A stretch of 64,000 nt of DNA, from NCBI GenBank assembly GCA_003260325.1, contig MOLU01000001.1:219390-283389 (forward strand), given 5' to 3'. The notes under the pieces are model-generated. The model was not told the DNA's origin, made no database searches, and worked only from the letters and a program-made list of their open reading frames with translations. Position 1 is the first letter of the stretch; every line of letters begins with the position of its first letter. The stretch is from Candidatus Gracilibacteria bacterium GN02-872. Lineage in GTDB: Bacteria > Patescibacteriota > Gracilibacteria > BD1-5 > UBA6164. The position numbers were made by a program, and so were the translations under genes. This document shows, one piece after another, positions 1 to 10,499 of this stretch.

Positions 1-911
1 TAAGATTTGAAAACGTCACTTGGTTTGAAAGATTTTCAAGAAATATGATTTTCAGCTAAAACAAGACAAGCAACAATATTTACATTTAGTTTTTTCTCAT
101 CTAATTCTTTCATAATACAAAAAGTTGTTCAAGCTCAACACATATCTCCCTTCATTTCATACATAAAATCACCTGGTTTTACCTGAATTCATCAAGTATC
201 AAAAGTTACTCATTTTCCTACAATTCAGATTGTTGGTAATTTTTTATCAACTATCTTTTCTAAAATAACCATTCTTGGTTTTCTTTTACTTCATTTTCAA
301 ACAGCTTCCAAAAGTCAAAGTCATTCTTTTTTTATTTCATCAAAATCAAAAACTTTTACTTTTACATTTTTAAATTTTGTCTTTTTTACAATTTCTGAAA
401 ATGTTTCAGGGTAAAGTTCACTAGAAGCTGTAAATCATAAATCTCTAGCTAAAATAATATTTTCTATAGTTTTTACTCTTTCATCAAAGACTTGCTCAAA
501 ACTATTATCTATAAAAAATAAAACCTCATCTTCAGTTTTTTCTGATTTATATTTTTCAAATTTATACCTTCAAAGTAAAACATTATTTAACAAAATTTCA
601 ACATTTTGTGAATTATTTGTCAAAACTGTAATTTTTTTTGGTAAATTATTTATTTCTTTTCAAAGCAAGTAATTTATATCCTTACCTTTATTATCAGAAA
701 AAATATAAATATATAAATTTTTAAAATCGTCTCTTCACATAAAATATTGAAAAAGTCAATTAGTTTTTTTCTCTATTTTTTCAGAAATATCTTTTTTTAT
801 AGATTTATCAAAATCTAAAAAAGATAATTTATTTAAATCAGATTTTTTTTCTAAAAAGAAAAATAAATTTGAATCCTTTATTTTTCCTAAATCATAAACT
901 TTTTTTAACAT
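1..911 (-). CDS. pepA: Leucyl aminopeptidase (M17), C-terminus cut by window edge
   Basis: Cytosolic two-metal aminopeptidase that removes N-terminal residues from peptides. The frame opens at ATG 911 on the minus strand and runs off the window start, so only about 300 residues are seen; the family is usually about 480-500. The metal-site block VGKGVTFDTGG, followed by YEMKGDMCGA, is the M17 signature, with the metal-binding Lys and Asp of KGVTFD and the Asp of KGD. Several of these glycines are UGA. The remaining metal-binding NTDAEGR motif would lie outside the window. It is last in a minus-strand run (3522 to 1) and starts 6 bp after the stop of the small membrane protein upstream. Family assignment is firm. 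Confidence 0.9.
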
Positions 912-916
912 AAATT

Positions 917-1567
917 TTACTTAGAAAATAAACTTAACAGTACATAATATAATCTAAAAACCAAAAAAAACAAAAGTAAAAAAATAATTACATAATAAAC
1001 AAAAGCAGAAGCATAATTTCAATATTTTTTATAAATATTGTGATTAAAAAATAAATTAAAAAATAGTACAAACAAAAGTAAAACAGAAAAATTTATATTA
1101 TAAATATAGTAAATTGAAATAAAACTTGATGCATAGTTTAAAAACAATCAAAAATATCTCAAATTTACTTTTTGTTCTCTAAAATAAGATAAATTTGACA
1201 AATAATTAAAACTAAAATCAGAGAATAGAAAAAATATTATTCAAAATAATATAAAAGAATCATAAAAAATTCTTCCTGAAAACAAAAGTCAGAAAAATAT
1301 TACGTAAAAAAATATATAAATTTGCCTTGAATAATTTTTAAAAAGATTTTTAAAAAATTCAAAATTTGATTTTGGAGTAAAATAAATAAAAAATATTATT
1401 CCTAAAACCATAAAAAAACTTGATTCTATAAGTAAGTTTCAAGATAGAGGAACTATATGAAGTTTTGTCAAGCTTTTTCAAAAAACATCTTTTCAAAGCT
1501 GTAGACTATGAAAAAAGTAAAAAATAAAGCTAAACAAAAAGCAAATAAAAAAAAGGAGTAATCTCAT
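917..1567 (-). CDS. Polytopic membrane protein, unknown
   Basis: A 216-residue very hydrophobic protein (MRLLLFFICFLF start) rich in Phe, Ile, Leu and Tyr, with about six probable membrane segments and no recognised motif. ATG 1567 is chosen because it follows the TAG stop of the upstream gene by 13 bp and no other ATG precedes it in frame. Position suggests co-transcription with the 455-residue membrane-tail protein upstream and pepA downstream. No function can be assigned; it could be a partner of the upstream protein, which also ends in membrane segments. Confidence 0.75.
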
Positions 1568-1580
1568 TTCAACTAAAAAG

Positions 1581-2948
1581 CTAAAAATTAATTACTCATA
1601 ATATAACGATAAATACAAAAAGTGCAAAATTTAAGATTACAAAAAATATATTTTTTGAAAATGATATGAATATATAAGCAAAAAGTAATATTAAAAATAA
1701 AAATACTCAGGAAATATTGTAATTAAATGAAATTCAAAAAGTATAAGTTAAGTTCAAAAGAAGCAAGAATAAAATTATATAAATAAAAATTATATAAAAT
1801 AAATTATTTTTCAAAAAATCAATCATTCCATTTATAGTCGAAAAAATTCATAAAAATCATTTTGAAACAAAAGAATAAGAAATAGTTTTTCACTCTAATC
1901 TAGATTTCAATAAAAATATATTTTGTTTAATTACACTTCTTTTCAAAGAGTTCATTTCTCTAAGCTCTTTATTAAAAAGAAGTTTAAAAAAATTTTTTGT
2001 TGTATAAATTCTATTTTCTCTAAGTTTTTCTTCATATTTGCTCAAATAAAGTTGATTTTTAACATAAGAATGTGATTCCTTATCTATTTCAACATTTTCT
2101 TGTTTTATTTTTTTCTTTTTTACAAAAAATGACTTTAAATAATCAAAAAATTGTTTAGTTTGATATCAAAAATCTCTATCTTTTTCTATAAATCTATCTT
2201 TTGATCACAATTCTTTTAAAAGCTTATTTGTTTCTTTTAAAAGCTCTCTATTTTTATCATCTTTTGTTTCTTCTAATTTTTCTAGTTCGAGTTTTCAGAT
2301 TTTTTGTAAAGCTCTTTCTCAAATTTCTCTAAGTTTTGAAATATTTGTAGATTTTTTTAATTTTATTATTGAATTATAAATATTTTCTAATTTCTGCTTT
2401 TGCTCTAAATCAAGCTTAACTATAGAATTTCACAAAATCATAGATTCAAGTTTTACCAAAACGTGAACTATAAGCTTGTTTACATCTTCTAGCTCTTTTT
2501 TCATATAAAATTGATCTATATTTATATCTTCTCACTTTTCTTTTTTGATTTTATCTCTCAAATCATCTATTTTATCTCTTCTTTTCTGAAAAAATAAATT
2601 ATATTCTTCTTTTAACTCTTCCACAATTCTATCTTTTTGTTCTGTTGAAAGTCATTTATCTTTTTCTGAATAAACATGAACTACATCATATTCTAGATTT
2701 TTTACTAAATTTACATAAACTTTAAAAATATCGTCTCAAGCTATTTTTCAATATTTTAATTCTCAGTTTTTATAAGCTTCAAAAAGAAATGTATTTCAAA
2801 CATTTTCCTGATCTTTTAATTCTTCGATACCTAAAATAGAGTATCACTCTCTGTGAACTCTTTCTCTCGCAATTGCTTCATTATCTGCTTTGAAAATGAT
2901 GCTATATCTTTTATTATCTTTTGATACGGAAAGCTTATAGTTAGGCAT
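1581..2948 (-). CDS. Coiled-coil protein with C-terminal membrane segments, unknown
   Basis: A 455-residue protein. The first about 45 residues (MPNYKLSVSKDNKRYSIIF, then a segment ending in GYSILGIEEL) form a small soluble module reminiscent of the N-terminal region of PilC/GspF-type proteins, but this is only a resemblance. Residues about 90-340 are highly charged, Lys/Glu rich and predicted coiled coil. The last about 80 residues contain three hydrophobic segments. It ends at a TAG; the next membrane gene begins 13 bp later. In-frame TGA is used as glycine throughout. I do not recognise the family; a cytoplasmic coiled coil anchored to the inner membrane is the visible architecture. Confidence 0.75.
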
Positions 2949-2967
2949 CTTAAAAATAAAATAAAAA

Positions 2968-3207
2968 TTAAACTATTGGATTTTCGACTTTTGATTTTAA
3001 AGCAGCCGAAAAATCTATTCCTTTCTTTTCAAATTCTTCAGTAAAAATATTATTTAATTTATGACAAATCTCTTTTATAGATTCCGGAGCAACATCAGCA
3101 AAAAGTTCCTCCAATTTCATAATATTTACACTTTTAAGGTTTTCTTGAAGTTTTGTTTCATTTAAAGTATCTATTCTATCAATATTTTTTTGAAATTCAG
3201 GGTTCAT
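2968..3207 (-). CDS. Small acidic hypothetical protein
   Basis: A 79-residue protein (starts MNPEFQKNIDRIDTLNET), helical and charged with no membrane segment, and one of the few genes here without any TGA codon. It lies 3 bp after the 103-residue gene upstream and 19 bp before the coiled-coil gene downstream, so it is almost certainly in the same transcript. The text LEELFADVAPESIKEICHKL suggests amphipathic helices. No family recognised. Confidence 0.65.
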   Translation of the reverse strand: MNPEFQKNIDRIDTLNETKLQENLKSVNIMKLEELFADVAPESIKEICHKLNNIFTEEFEKKGIDFSAALKSKVENPIV

Positions 3208-3210
3208 ATT

Positions 3211-3522
3211 TTATAATTTATTTATTAAAAAATTAAAAGAGTTTAATTCTTCCTTTTTTTCTTCTGCTTCTTTAAGTCTAAGTCAATTTATAACTGAAAA
3301 ATTATTCTTTTGAATATCTTCAAGATTTTTCAATTCTAAATTATTTGTAAAATCTGAAAGTTCATTATAAATTCTATCTATTCAAGACTCATCTAAAACG
3401 TCAAGAGCTTGAATATAAAGAGATTTTTGACTCTCAGGAATCTTTAAATTGACAAACATAATTTTTATCAATTCTATTTTTTCTACTGTTTTTTTTCTCT
3501 TTTTTAAAAAATTAAAAATCAT
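3211..3522 (-). CDS. Small hypothetical protein, first gene of the pepA run
   Basis: A 103-residue charged helical protein (starts MIFNFLKKRKKTVEKIELIK) ending at TAA 3 bp before the next start. It has two in-frame UGA glycines, confirming that it is read in code 25. It resembles its 79-residue neighbour in size and composition, and they may act as a pair, but no motif supports a function. It is the promoter-proximal gene of the minus-strand run ending in pepA. Confidence 0.65.
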
Positions 3523-3552
3523 ATTTTCTTCTTTTTATAATATATATTTTAC

Positions 3553-3581
3553 ATTTTATCATATTTTTTTTTATAAAACAA
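3553..3581 (-). promoter_or_regulatory. Probable promoter of the 3522-to-pepA run
   Basis: On the minus strand a TTGTTT (-35, 3576-3581) is followed after 17 bp by TAAAAT (-10, 3553-3558), about 30 bp upstream of ATG 3522. Very AT-rich surroundings make this a moderate call. Confidence 0.4.
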
Positions 3582-3657
3582 AATTTTAACATTGTATTTT
3601 TCATTTTCTTTTTTTATATTTATTATAATATAGTATTATTATTAATTATTTTTGTTA

Positions 3658-3778
3658 AATTGTTAAAATATTTATTTCAAAGTATTTTCTATAAAAACTT
3701 TTAACAATTAAAATTTTTTGAAATATTTTTTTATTTATAAATAGACGAAAAGTAAATGTAAACAAGTTTTTAACAATT
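3658..3778. repeat. Three copies of TTTTAACAATT in a divergent intergenic region
   Basis: The 3523-3868 gap between divergent genes has no supported gene. It carries TTTTAACAATT at 3699-3709 and 3768-3778 and its reverse complement at 3658-3668, plus further TTTTAACA pieces near 3855 and 3895. It could be an operator set for the divergent genes. Strong AT bias means chance cannot be excluded. Confidence 0.35.
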
Positions 3779-3868
3779 AAAAAAAAATAATATTGACTTG
3801 TTTTTTTTCTCAAAAATATATAATTCTAGTTATCAATAATTTTGAAAATATTTTTTAACAAAAAATAA

Positions 3869-5134
3869 ATGACTTTTAAAAAAACAAATAAGTTTTTAAC
3901 ATATCTTCTACTTTTTTTGACATTTTTTTTACTTTGAATTTGATATTCCTATTATTTTCTGCAAAACAGTCAAAATATAATTGTTAAAAAAGAAAAAGAA
4001 ATCGTTATAGAAAAAGAAAAAAACATTACAGAGCTAAATTTAGAAAAATATAATAAAGTTTATGGCTATATAAAGGAAATGTACTATGATTTTGATGAAG
4101 TTAAATCAGAAGATTTAGTTGAAAGTTCTATAGATTGACTTGTAAAATGATTAAAAGATCCTCATACTGAGTATTTCAATGCAAAAGCAAGTAAAGACTT
4201 TAAAGAATCTCTTTCATGAGATTTTGAATGAATTTGAGCTGTTTTAGAAAAAGTTGATCAATGAGTAAAAATTCTTTCAGTTATAGAAGAGTCTCCTGCT
4301 CAAAAAGCTGATTTGAAAGATTGAGATGTTATTGTTGAAGTTAATTGACAAAATATAAAAGATATGTGAATTTCAGAAGTAATAACACTTATAAAATGAC
4401 CAGCTTGAAAAGATGTAAATTTAAAATTTTTGAGGAGTTGAAAACTTTTAGAGAAAAGCTTAAAAACTTGAGCAATAGTTCTACCTTCAGTAAAATGAAA
4501 AGAACTTGACAAAGATACTTGATATATCGTTATTTCTACTTTTTGAGAAAAAACTTGAGAAGAGCTTAAAAAAGAGTTAGAAAAACTAAAAAATAAAAAA
4601 TGAATAATTATTGACTTAAGAAATAATTGATGATGATATTTAGAAGTTGCTGTTGATATGCTAAGCAATTTTATAAAGAAATGAGATATTGTCTCAATTA
4701 CTAAACATAAAGACTGAAAAGAAGATAAATATTATGCTTATGGATGAAGAGAACTCTATAATTGAAAAGTAGTTATACTTGTTAACTGAAACTCAGCATC
4801 AGCATCAGAAATATTTGTTTGAGCAATGAAAGATTATCAGAAAGCTATTTTAGTTTGAGAAAAAACTTTCTGAAAATGATCAGTTCAGGAACCAATTCCG
4901 CTTTCAGACTGAAGTATGGTCAAAATCACAACTGCAAAATGGTTTACTCCAAAAGATAAAAATATTGATAAAGAATGAATAGAACCTGATATAGAGGTTA
5001 AATTTACAGATGAAGACATAAAAAAAGAGAATGATAGACAATTAGAAGAAGCAAAAAAAGTCTTGAAATCATTTATAGAAAATACTTATTTAAACCTGAG
5101 TATAGATAAATATAAAGAAAATAACAAAAATTAA
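3869..5134 (+). CDS. ctpA: Carboxy-terminal processing protease (S41) with PDZ domain
   Basis: A 421-residue serine protease of the C-terminal processing family, acting outside the membrane on exported proteins. An N-terminal membrane anchor spans about residues 10-30, then a lead-in with GLKDPHTEYF, a PDZ domain (about 110-200, containing GIGAVLEKV and SPAQKADLKDGDVIVEVNG), then the S41 catalytic domain. Catalytic Ser lies in NGNSASASEIF and catalytic Lys in GEKTFGKGSVQEP. Length is normal for the family. Most glycines in these motifs are UGA. A terminator directly follows the stop, so it is probably monocistronic. Confidence 0.92.
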
Positions 5135-5158
5135 CTACTTGAAAAAGTAGTTTTTTAT
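5134..5158 (+). terminator. Intrinsic terminator after ctpA
   Basis: ACTACTT and AAGTAGT pair across a GAAA loop (5134-5151), followed by six T. It begins on the last base of the stop codon. Confidence 0.85.
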
Positions 5159-5183
5159 TTAGTTAGTAGGAATAACTCTTATT

Positions 5184-5211
5184 TTGACAAAAATACGATT
5201 TTAAATATAAT
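5184..5211 (+). promoter_or_regulatory. Promoter of the ABC transporter pair
   Basis: TTGACA (5184-5189), 16 bp, TATAAT (5206-5211): a consensus -35/-10 pair about 38 bp before ATG 5249. Confidence 0.75.
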
Positions 5212-5248
5212 AACTTCATCAAAAAATTTATTATTTATTAAAAACTAA

Positions 5249-6136
5249 ATGGAAAATATTATAGAAGTAAAAAATTTTTCTAAGTATTTTTGAGAAAAAC
5301 AAGTTATAAAAGATATATCTTTTTCTATAAAGAAATGAGAAATATTTGCTTATTTATGAATAAATTGAAGTTGAAAAACTACAACAATTCGTAGCTTACT
5401 TGATATTTATAAAGCTGATACTTGAGAATTAAAAATACTTTGAGAAAAGATAAATGAATCTATTTTTAATAAAATTTGATATTTGCCAGAAGAAAGATGA
5501 CTTTACTTAGATGAAAATGTTTATGATATACTTTATTTTTTTGGAAAACTTAAGTGAATGTCTGACAAAGATCTTAAAAAAGGTATTGATGAATATTTAG
5601 AAAAAGTTTGATTAACAGAAAAAAAATATGCAAAGCTAAAAAGTTTATCTTCTTGACAACAACAAAAAATTCAATTTTGAGTTGCAATTATTCATAACCC
5701 TGAAATTCTTATTTTAGATGAACCAATGAAATGACTTGATCCTATAAATAGACAACTCTTTATAAATATGATTCTTGAACAAAAGGCTAAATGAACAACT
5801 ATTTTGTTTAGCTCTCACCAAATGGATGATGTTGAAAAAATGGTTGATAGTTTAATTATTTTAAAAAAATGAGAAATTTGAGCTTATTGATCACTAAAAG
5901 AAGTAAAAAATAAATATTGAAAAAACACAATAAAAGTTAGTTTTACTTGAAAATTTCAAGAAAATAAAGATTTTTATGATGTAAACACTTTGACAAATAA
6001 TTTTGCTGAATTGAGACCAAAAGTTTCTTCAAATGAAATTTTAAAATTTTTTCTTGATTCAAATTTAAATATAAATAAATTTGAGTTTTCAGAGCCTTCT
6101 TTGAATGATATTTTTATTTCTATAAACGAATTATAA
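5249..6136 (+). CDS. ABC transporter ATP-binding protein (NatA/CcmA-like)
   Basis: A 295-residue ATPase subunit. Walker A is GINGSGKTTT, preceded by an ABC N-terminal strand; the signature is LSSGQQQK, Walker B is ILILDEPMKGLDP and the H-loop is in SSHQMDDVE. The GYLPEERGLY segment after Walker A and the C-terminal extension (about 215-295) are typical of NatA-type exporters with a DUF4162-like tail. The stop overlaps the start of the permease gene (TAATG), so the two are translationally coupled. Substrate unknown; Na+ or drug export is the family precedent only. Confidence 0.88.
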
Positions 6137-7359
6137 TGAACAAATTTTTTACAATTGCAAAGAAAGAGTTTACAAAAAGTATAAAAAAAGTATCTTTTTG
6201 GATATTTACATTTTGAATTCCTTTACTTTATATAATAATATTTTGAGTAGTTTATTTCTCAAATATGCAAAGAGAAGAAACTTTACAACAAAAAAATGAT
6301 ATTATAAAAAATATTTATGTTTATGATGAGTCTTGAATTATAAAAGATAAAGATAATAAAATAAACAAAAATATAGTTTTAGTAAATAATTATGATAGTT
6401 GATATAATCAATTTTTGTGAAAAGAAGAAAATATTTTTCTTCATTATAAAAAAGATTTTTTAGAAACAAAAAAAGTTGATTTATTTGTTAATTCTAAAGA
6501 TTTTGATGATTTTTATTCATGATTAGTTAATGAATTAACAAAATCAAGTATTTTGGGGAAAATCACTGAAAAAGATTTGAGTATAGCTTACAGTTCAAAC
6601 TTCTCTACAAATGTAAAGAAATTTCAAGATTGAAAAGAAGTTCCTGATATTGACAATAAAACTATTGTTGCTTGAATTTGAGCTATGGTATTTTTCTTTA
6701 TGATGATATTTTGAAATACTTATATGTTAACTTCTCTTTCTCAAGAGAAAGAAAATAGAACTATAGAAATAATTTTGTCAACAGTAAATACTTTTACTTT
6801 TATATCTTGAAAAATATTTTGATGAATGCTAGTTCTTATCTTTCAAATGTCTATTTTAGCAATTTTTCCTATTTTATCATTATTTATATTTAGAAATGCA
6901 ATTCCTGATAATATATTTGAAGTTATTGCAAACATAAGCGCTTTGGAGTGGATTTCAATGGCTTTCTATATAATTTGAGGTTTTTTGATTTTTGCATGAG
7001 TTATGGTTGCTGCTGGTTCCCTTTGAGCAAATTCAAAACAAGCTTGAAATTTATCGACTCCATTTATCCTTATGTCTTGTCTTCCTCTTTATTTAGCTTC
7101 TAGTTTGATGTCAAATCCTCAATGAACATTATCATTATTTTTTAGTTATTTCCCATTTACTTCTCCTATGTTACTTCTTTATAGAACTTGAGCTTGAGAA
7201 TTACAACCAATAGAAAAAATAATTTGACCTATAATTGTTATTGTTTATGTGATAATAAGTTTTTGGATAGCAAAAAAAGTCTTTGAATATGGAGCTTTAG
7301 AGTATTCTTGAAAAATTTCATTTAAATCTATGTTTTGAAAAAATAAAAAAGTTAGTTAA
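6136..7359 (+). CDS. ABC-2 type transporter permease (NatB-like)
   Basis: A 407-residue membrane subunit partnering the ATPase encoded immediately upstream with a 1-bp overlap. One N-terminal membrane helix (about 22-45), an external domain of about 150 residues, then five to six helices. The segment after the first C-terminal helix contains SLSQEKENRTIEI, the conserved cytoplasmic ERE-type region of ABC-2 exporters such as NatB. The gene ends in a strong terminator. Function by family: export coupled to ATP hydrolysis; the substrate cannot be seen. Confidence 0.85.
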
Positions 7360-7378
7360 GTTTTTAACTAATTTTTTT
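7352..7378 (+). terminator. Intrinsic terminator after the ABC pair
   Basis: TTAGTTAA / TTAACTAA stem with GTTT loop followed by seven T; the left arm includes the stop codon. Confidence 0.85.
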
Positions 7379-7428
7379 AAGTTTGACATTTTTTTATAAG
7401 TTTGTCAATAATAAATTTTATATAAAAC

Positions 7429-7456
7429 TTGATTATTTAGATAAAAAGAATATATT
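7429..7456 (+). promoter_or_regulatory. Promoter of the HTH membrane protein gene
   Basis: TTGATT (7429-7434), 16 bp, TATATT (7451-7456), 21 bp before the ATG. Upstream, TTGACA at 7383 and TGTCAA near 7403 form a separate inverted repeat of unknown role. Confidence 0.6.
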
Positions 7457-7477
7457 ATAGACAAATAATTTTTAATT

Positions 7478-8125
7478 ATGTCTACTATGTATACTTATAC
7501 AAGACAAGATGCAGCAGACTTTTTATGAATATCTACAAGAAGTATTGATAGATATATAAAATCAGGTAAACTTAGGTCAAAAAAAGAGTGAAAAATAGTT
7601 TATGTAAATGATGATGATATAAAGAATCTTTCATGATGACAAGATTCAAAACAGGAAATAATAGATAAAAAACCAGAAAAAAAACAAATTGAAGTGAAAG
7701 AAATAAAATCAGACGAGAAAGAAGAAAAGATTTTACAAAATACTTATAATTTCACAACAACTGTTCCTGAAACAAAAGAGATAGAAGTAAAAACAAACTT
7801 TAAAACTTTTCCAATAGAACCTATTTATGATGATTTAAGGTTACAAATAAAGGAAAAAGATGATTTGATACAAGATTTATCTATGAAACTTTGAAGAGCT
7901 GAAGAAATAGTTAAAAATTCTGTTTCTATGATAGATTTTAAAAGATCACAAATGTTACTTGAAGATTCAAAAACTCATTTATGATCCGCTATTAGTGAAC
8001 TAAAAGGTAAGAATGAAGAATTAGAAAAAAAGGTAAAAACAGGAAATATAACAGTTTTGGTACTTTTTATAACTGTAATAGTACTTTTAGTTATTGCTTT
8101 GATGATTTGGGTAAACAATATTTAA
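7478..8125 (+). CDS. HTH domain protein with coiled coil and C-terminal membrane anchor
   Basis: A 215-residue protein. The first about 55 residues (YTRQDAADFLGISTRSIDRY then SGKLRSKKEGKIVYVNDDDI) form a MerR/excisionase-like winged helix (HTH_17 type), so it likely binds DNA. A low-complexity Lys/Glu linker follows, then a coiled coil (about 125-185), and a single C-terminal helix (about 190-211, VLVLFITVIVLLVIALMIW). A membrane-tethered DNA-binding protein is an unusual layout; it could be a membrane-responsive regulator or tether DNA to the membrane. Own promoter; followed by a tRNA gene. Confidence 0.75.
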
Positions 8126-8133
8126 AAATAAAT

Positions 8134-8161
8134 TTGAAAAAATCTTGAAAGTTGTTATAAT
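8134..8161 (+). promoter_or_regulatory. tRNA-Arg promoter embedded in a terminator hairpin
   Basis: TTGAAA (8134-8139), 16 bp, TATAAT (8156-8161); the -10 lies in the loop of the hairpin at 8141-8172. Transcription would start about 10 bp before the tRNA. Confidence 0.7.
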
Positions 8162-8177
8162 CTCTCAAGATTTTTTT
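8141..8177 (+). terminator. Terminator of the HTH gene
   Basis: AATCTTGA (8141-8148) and TCAAGATT (8165-8172) pair across a 16-nt loop, followed by T residues to 8177. The loop contains the tRNA promoter -10. Confidence 0.65.
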
Positions 8178-8252
8178 GTTCTCATAGTTCAATGGATAGA
8201 ACAATCCCCTCCTAAGGGATAGATGCAGGTTCGATTCCCGCTGAGAACACCA
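8178..8252 (+). tRNA. tRNA-Arg (anticodon CCT), CCA encoded
   Basis: A complete cloverleaf: acceptor GTTCTCA/TGAGAAC, D-arm around AGTTCAATGGATAGAAC, anticodon loop CTCCTAA with CCT, T-arm GGTTCGATTCC, discriminator A and an encoded CCA. Reads AGG, one of the AGR codons that dominate arginine use here. Confidence 0.93.
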
Positions 8253-8266
8253 GATAAAGAAAAGAT

Positions 8267-8287
8267 AACACGAAAAGTGTTTTTTTT
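8267..8287 (+). terminator. Terminator after tRNA-Arg
   Basis: AACAC / GTGTT stem with a GAAAA loop and a T-run. Confidence 0.65.
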
Positions 8288-8350
8288 GTTTTAAAAGATA
8301 AAGTTAAAAAAGGAATAAAGAAGAAAAATAGAAAAAACAAAAGCTTAAAT

Positions 8351-10183
8351 TTATCTTTCGTACTTTCCTTTCAAATCTTCTAAATCTATCTCAAAAATAA
8401 CAGGTCTTCAGTGAGGACAAGTAGCACTATAATCAAGAACAGCATCATTTAAAAGTTTATTTATCTCAAAAAGACTAAGTTTATTTCAAAACTTTATTGC
8501 TGATCTACAAGCTGTGTAAGCAAAAATTTTATTTTTTACTTCTTGTAGAGTTTTTGATTTACTAAACTTATGTTCTCAAATATCATCTAAAATAGCCAAA
8601 AACATATTTTTTATATTTTCTTTTTTTATAAAATCAGGAATTCAATTTATAATTATGTTATTTCAAGCTAAAAATTCTATATCAAATCACATTTCCTTAA
8701 ATGTTTCTATATTTTCTTCTAAAATAGCAAATTCATTGATTCATAAAGTAATATTTTCTCAAATAAGCAGCCATTGACAATTTTGTCAATTTTCCTTTGA
8801 CTTTTTTACTAATTTTTCGTAATTTATTCTTTCTGCAAGTGCGTGTTGGTCATAAATTTGTATTCAATTTTTTGTTTCAACAATTATGTAAGAATTGTGA
8901 GCTTGTCAAATAATTTTTCCTAATTTTGTGTAATGTAAATCATTTGTAAGGTTTAAATCTTCACTTAAATCTTTTTTTGGTTCTAAGATTTTTTCAGAAA
9001 AAGCCAAAGAACTAATAATTTGAGATTGTCAAGGGTTTACAGAAGTATCTTTATAAGGGGAATAATCCTTGAATTTTGTACCTGATGGTGTGTAGTATTT
9101 AGTATCTTGACTACAGATTTCTTTTATGTGAAGGCTATGTGAAGATTGTGTGAAGATATCTTCTACTTCAGTAAAATCTGTTCAATTTTTAATTAAACTT
9201 ACAGAATTTAATTTTTCGTCTATGCTGTGATAAAAAACTCTAAAAATATTTTGCTCATTTGCAAATCTAACTTCAAGCTTTCTTGGGTGGACATTTACAT
9301 CAACTAAAGTTGGATCTATTTCTAAATTTAAAATATAAGCAGGATAGTTATTGTGGGGAATAAACCTATTGTAAGCGTCTGAAATAGCTTTTGAAATCAA
9401 AACTGATTTTATAGGTCTTCTGTTTACAAAAATCAATTGTTTGTTTTTGTTCATAAAACTTATTTTTGGATCTGAAATCACTCAAGAAACTTTCATTCAT
9501 ACCATTGAGAAATCTATTTCAAGTATATTTTTTGAAAAATCTTCACCAAAAATATTATAAATCCTATCCTTTAAATTTTCATTTTTTCTGTATTTAAAAA
9601 TATTTTTTCCATCAGAAATAAACTCAAATCAGATTTCAGGATAAGCAAGACTAACTTCTTGTAAATATTTCAAAATATATCAGTATTCAGTTTTTGGTTT
9701 TTTTAGATAATTTAACCTTGCAGGAGTATTAAAAAATAAATTTTGAACTATTATTTTTGTTCAAACTTCAGCTCAAATATCTTTTATTTCCTCTTTTTCT
9801 CATCACAATATATTTAATAAATGTCAAGATTCAGAATCTTTAGTTTTTGAAATAATTTGTATTTTTGAAACTGATGAAATAGAAGCCATTGCTTCTCACC
9901 TAAAACCAAAAGTCATAACTTTATATAAGTCTTCTAAATTTTTTATTTTTGAAGTAGAATATTTTTCAGCTATCATTTCTAAATCACTTTTTTCTATTCC
10001 TGTTCAATTATCTGTTATAATTATTTCATCAATTCATCCATTGACAATTTCTACTTTTATGTTGTTTGCATTTGCATCGATTGAATTTTCAACTAATTCT
10101 TTTACTACAGAAAAAGGTTTTTCTACAACTTCTCAAGCAGCAATTTGGTTTGCTAAATTTTTATCTAGTTTTATTATTGTCAT
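8351..10183 (-). CDS. mutL: DNA mismatch repair protein MutL
   Basis: A 610-residue GHKL ATPase that couples MutS mismatch recognition to strand processing. N-terminal ATPase motifs are all present: [25 protein letters not shown] (metal/ATP Asn), DNGTGI and KYSTSKI with TFGFRGEAMASI. The C-terminal dimerisation domain ends with ATCPHGRPVIFE, the conserved CPHGRP that helps form the endonuclease metal site in MutL of organisms lacking MutH. Length is typical. Fourth-position-like glycines are often UGA. It follows a small membrane protein gene by 39 bp on the minus strand and is probably in its operon. Confidence 0.95.
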
Positions 10184-10207
10184 TTTAAAAATATTTTTAT
10201 AAAATAA

Positions 10208-10233
10208 TAAAAAAGTGAAAAATTATTTTTCAC
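10208..10233 (-). terminator. Minus-strand terminator overlapping a stop codon
   Basis: On the minus strand GTGAAAAAT and ATTTTTCAC pair and are followed by T-rich sequence. The stem overlaps the final codons and stop of the small gene at 10223. It may attenuate transcription into mutL. Confidence 0.6.
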
Positions 10234-10480
10234 CTTCTTTAGTTTCTTTTGATTTTTTTTCTGTTTTTTGCTTTTTTCATTTAAATTTTTCTTTTACTAC
10301 TGTTGGTATTTGAGAGTAAGCTATAATGGTTTGCTTTACTTTTTCATAAAATTCAGCTATTTCAACAATTGGTCAAAGTATTTTTATAATTCTTATCAAA
10401 GTGATTATCAAAAGAGTTCAAATTACACTTGAGAAAACTATTAAAACTATATATAGAGCGTCTAAAACAGTTAAAGTCAT
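10223..10480 (-). CDS. Small single-span membrane protein, unknown
   Basis: An 85-residue protein: a hydrophobic helix at about residues 8-32 (ALYIVLIVFSSVIGTLLIIT) and a Lys/Glu-rich cytoplasmic tail ending KSKETKEGEK. It sits between the thioredoxin-like gene and mutL on the minus strand. No family recognised; the layout resembles small MreC/FtsB-like or stress membrane proteins only superficially. Confidence 0.65.
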
Positions 10481-10499
10481 AGCAAAGAAATTTAAGAAA

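Noticed and set aside
4300-4668. 122-residue minus-strand ORF
   Set aside because: It is antisense to the S41 protease catalytic domain, which is read with UGA=Gly; composition (Ser/Phe rich) is that of a shadow.
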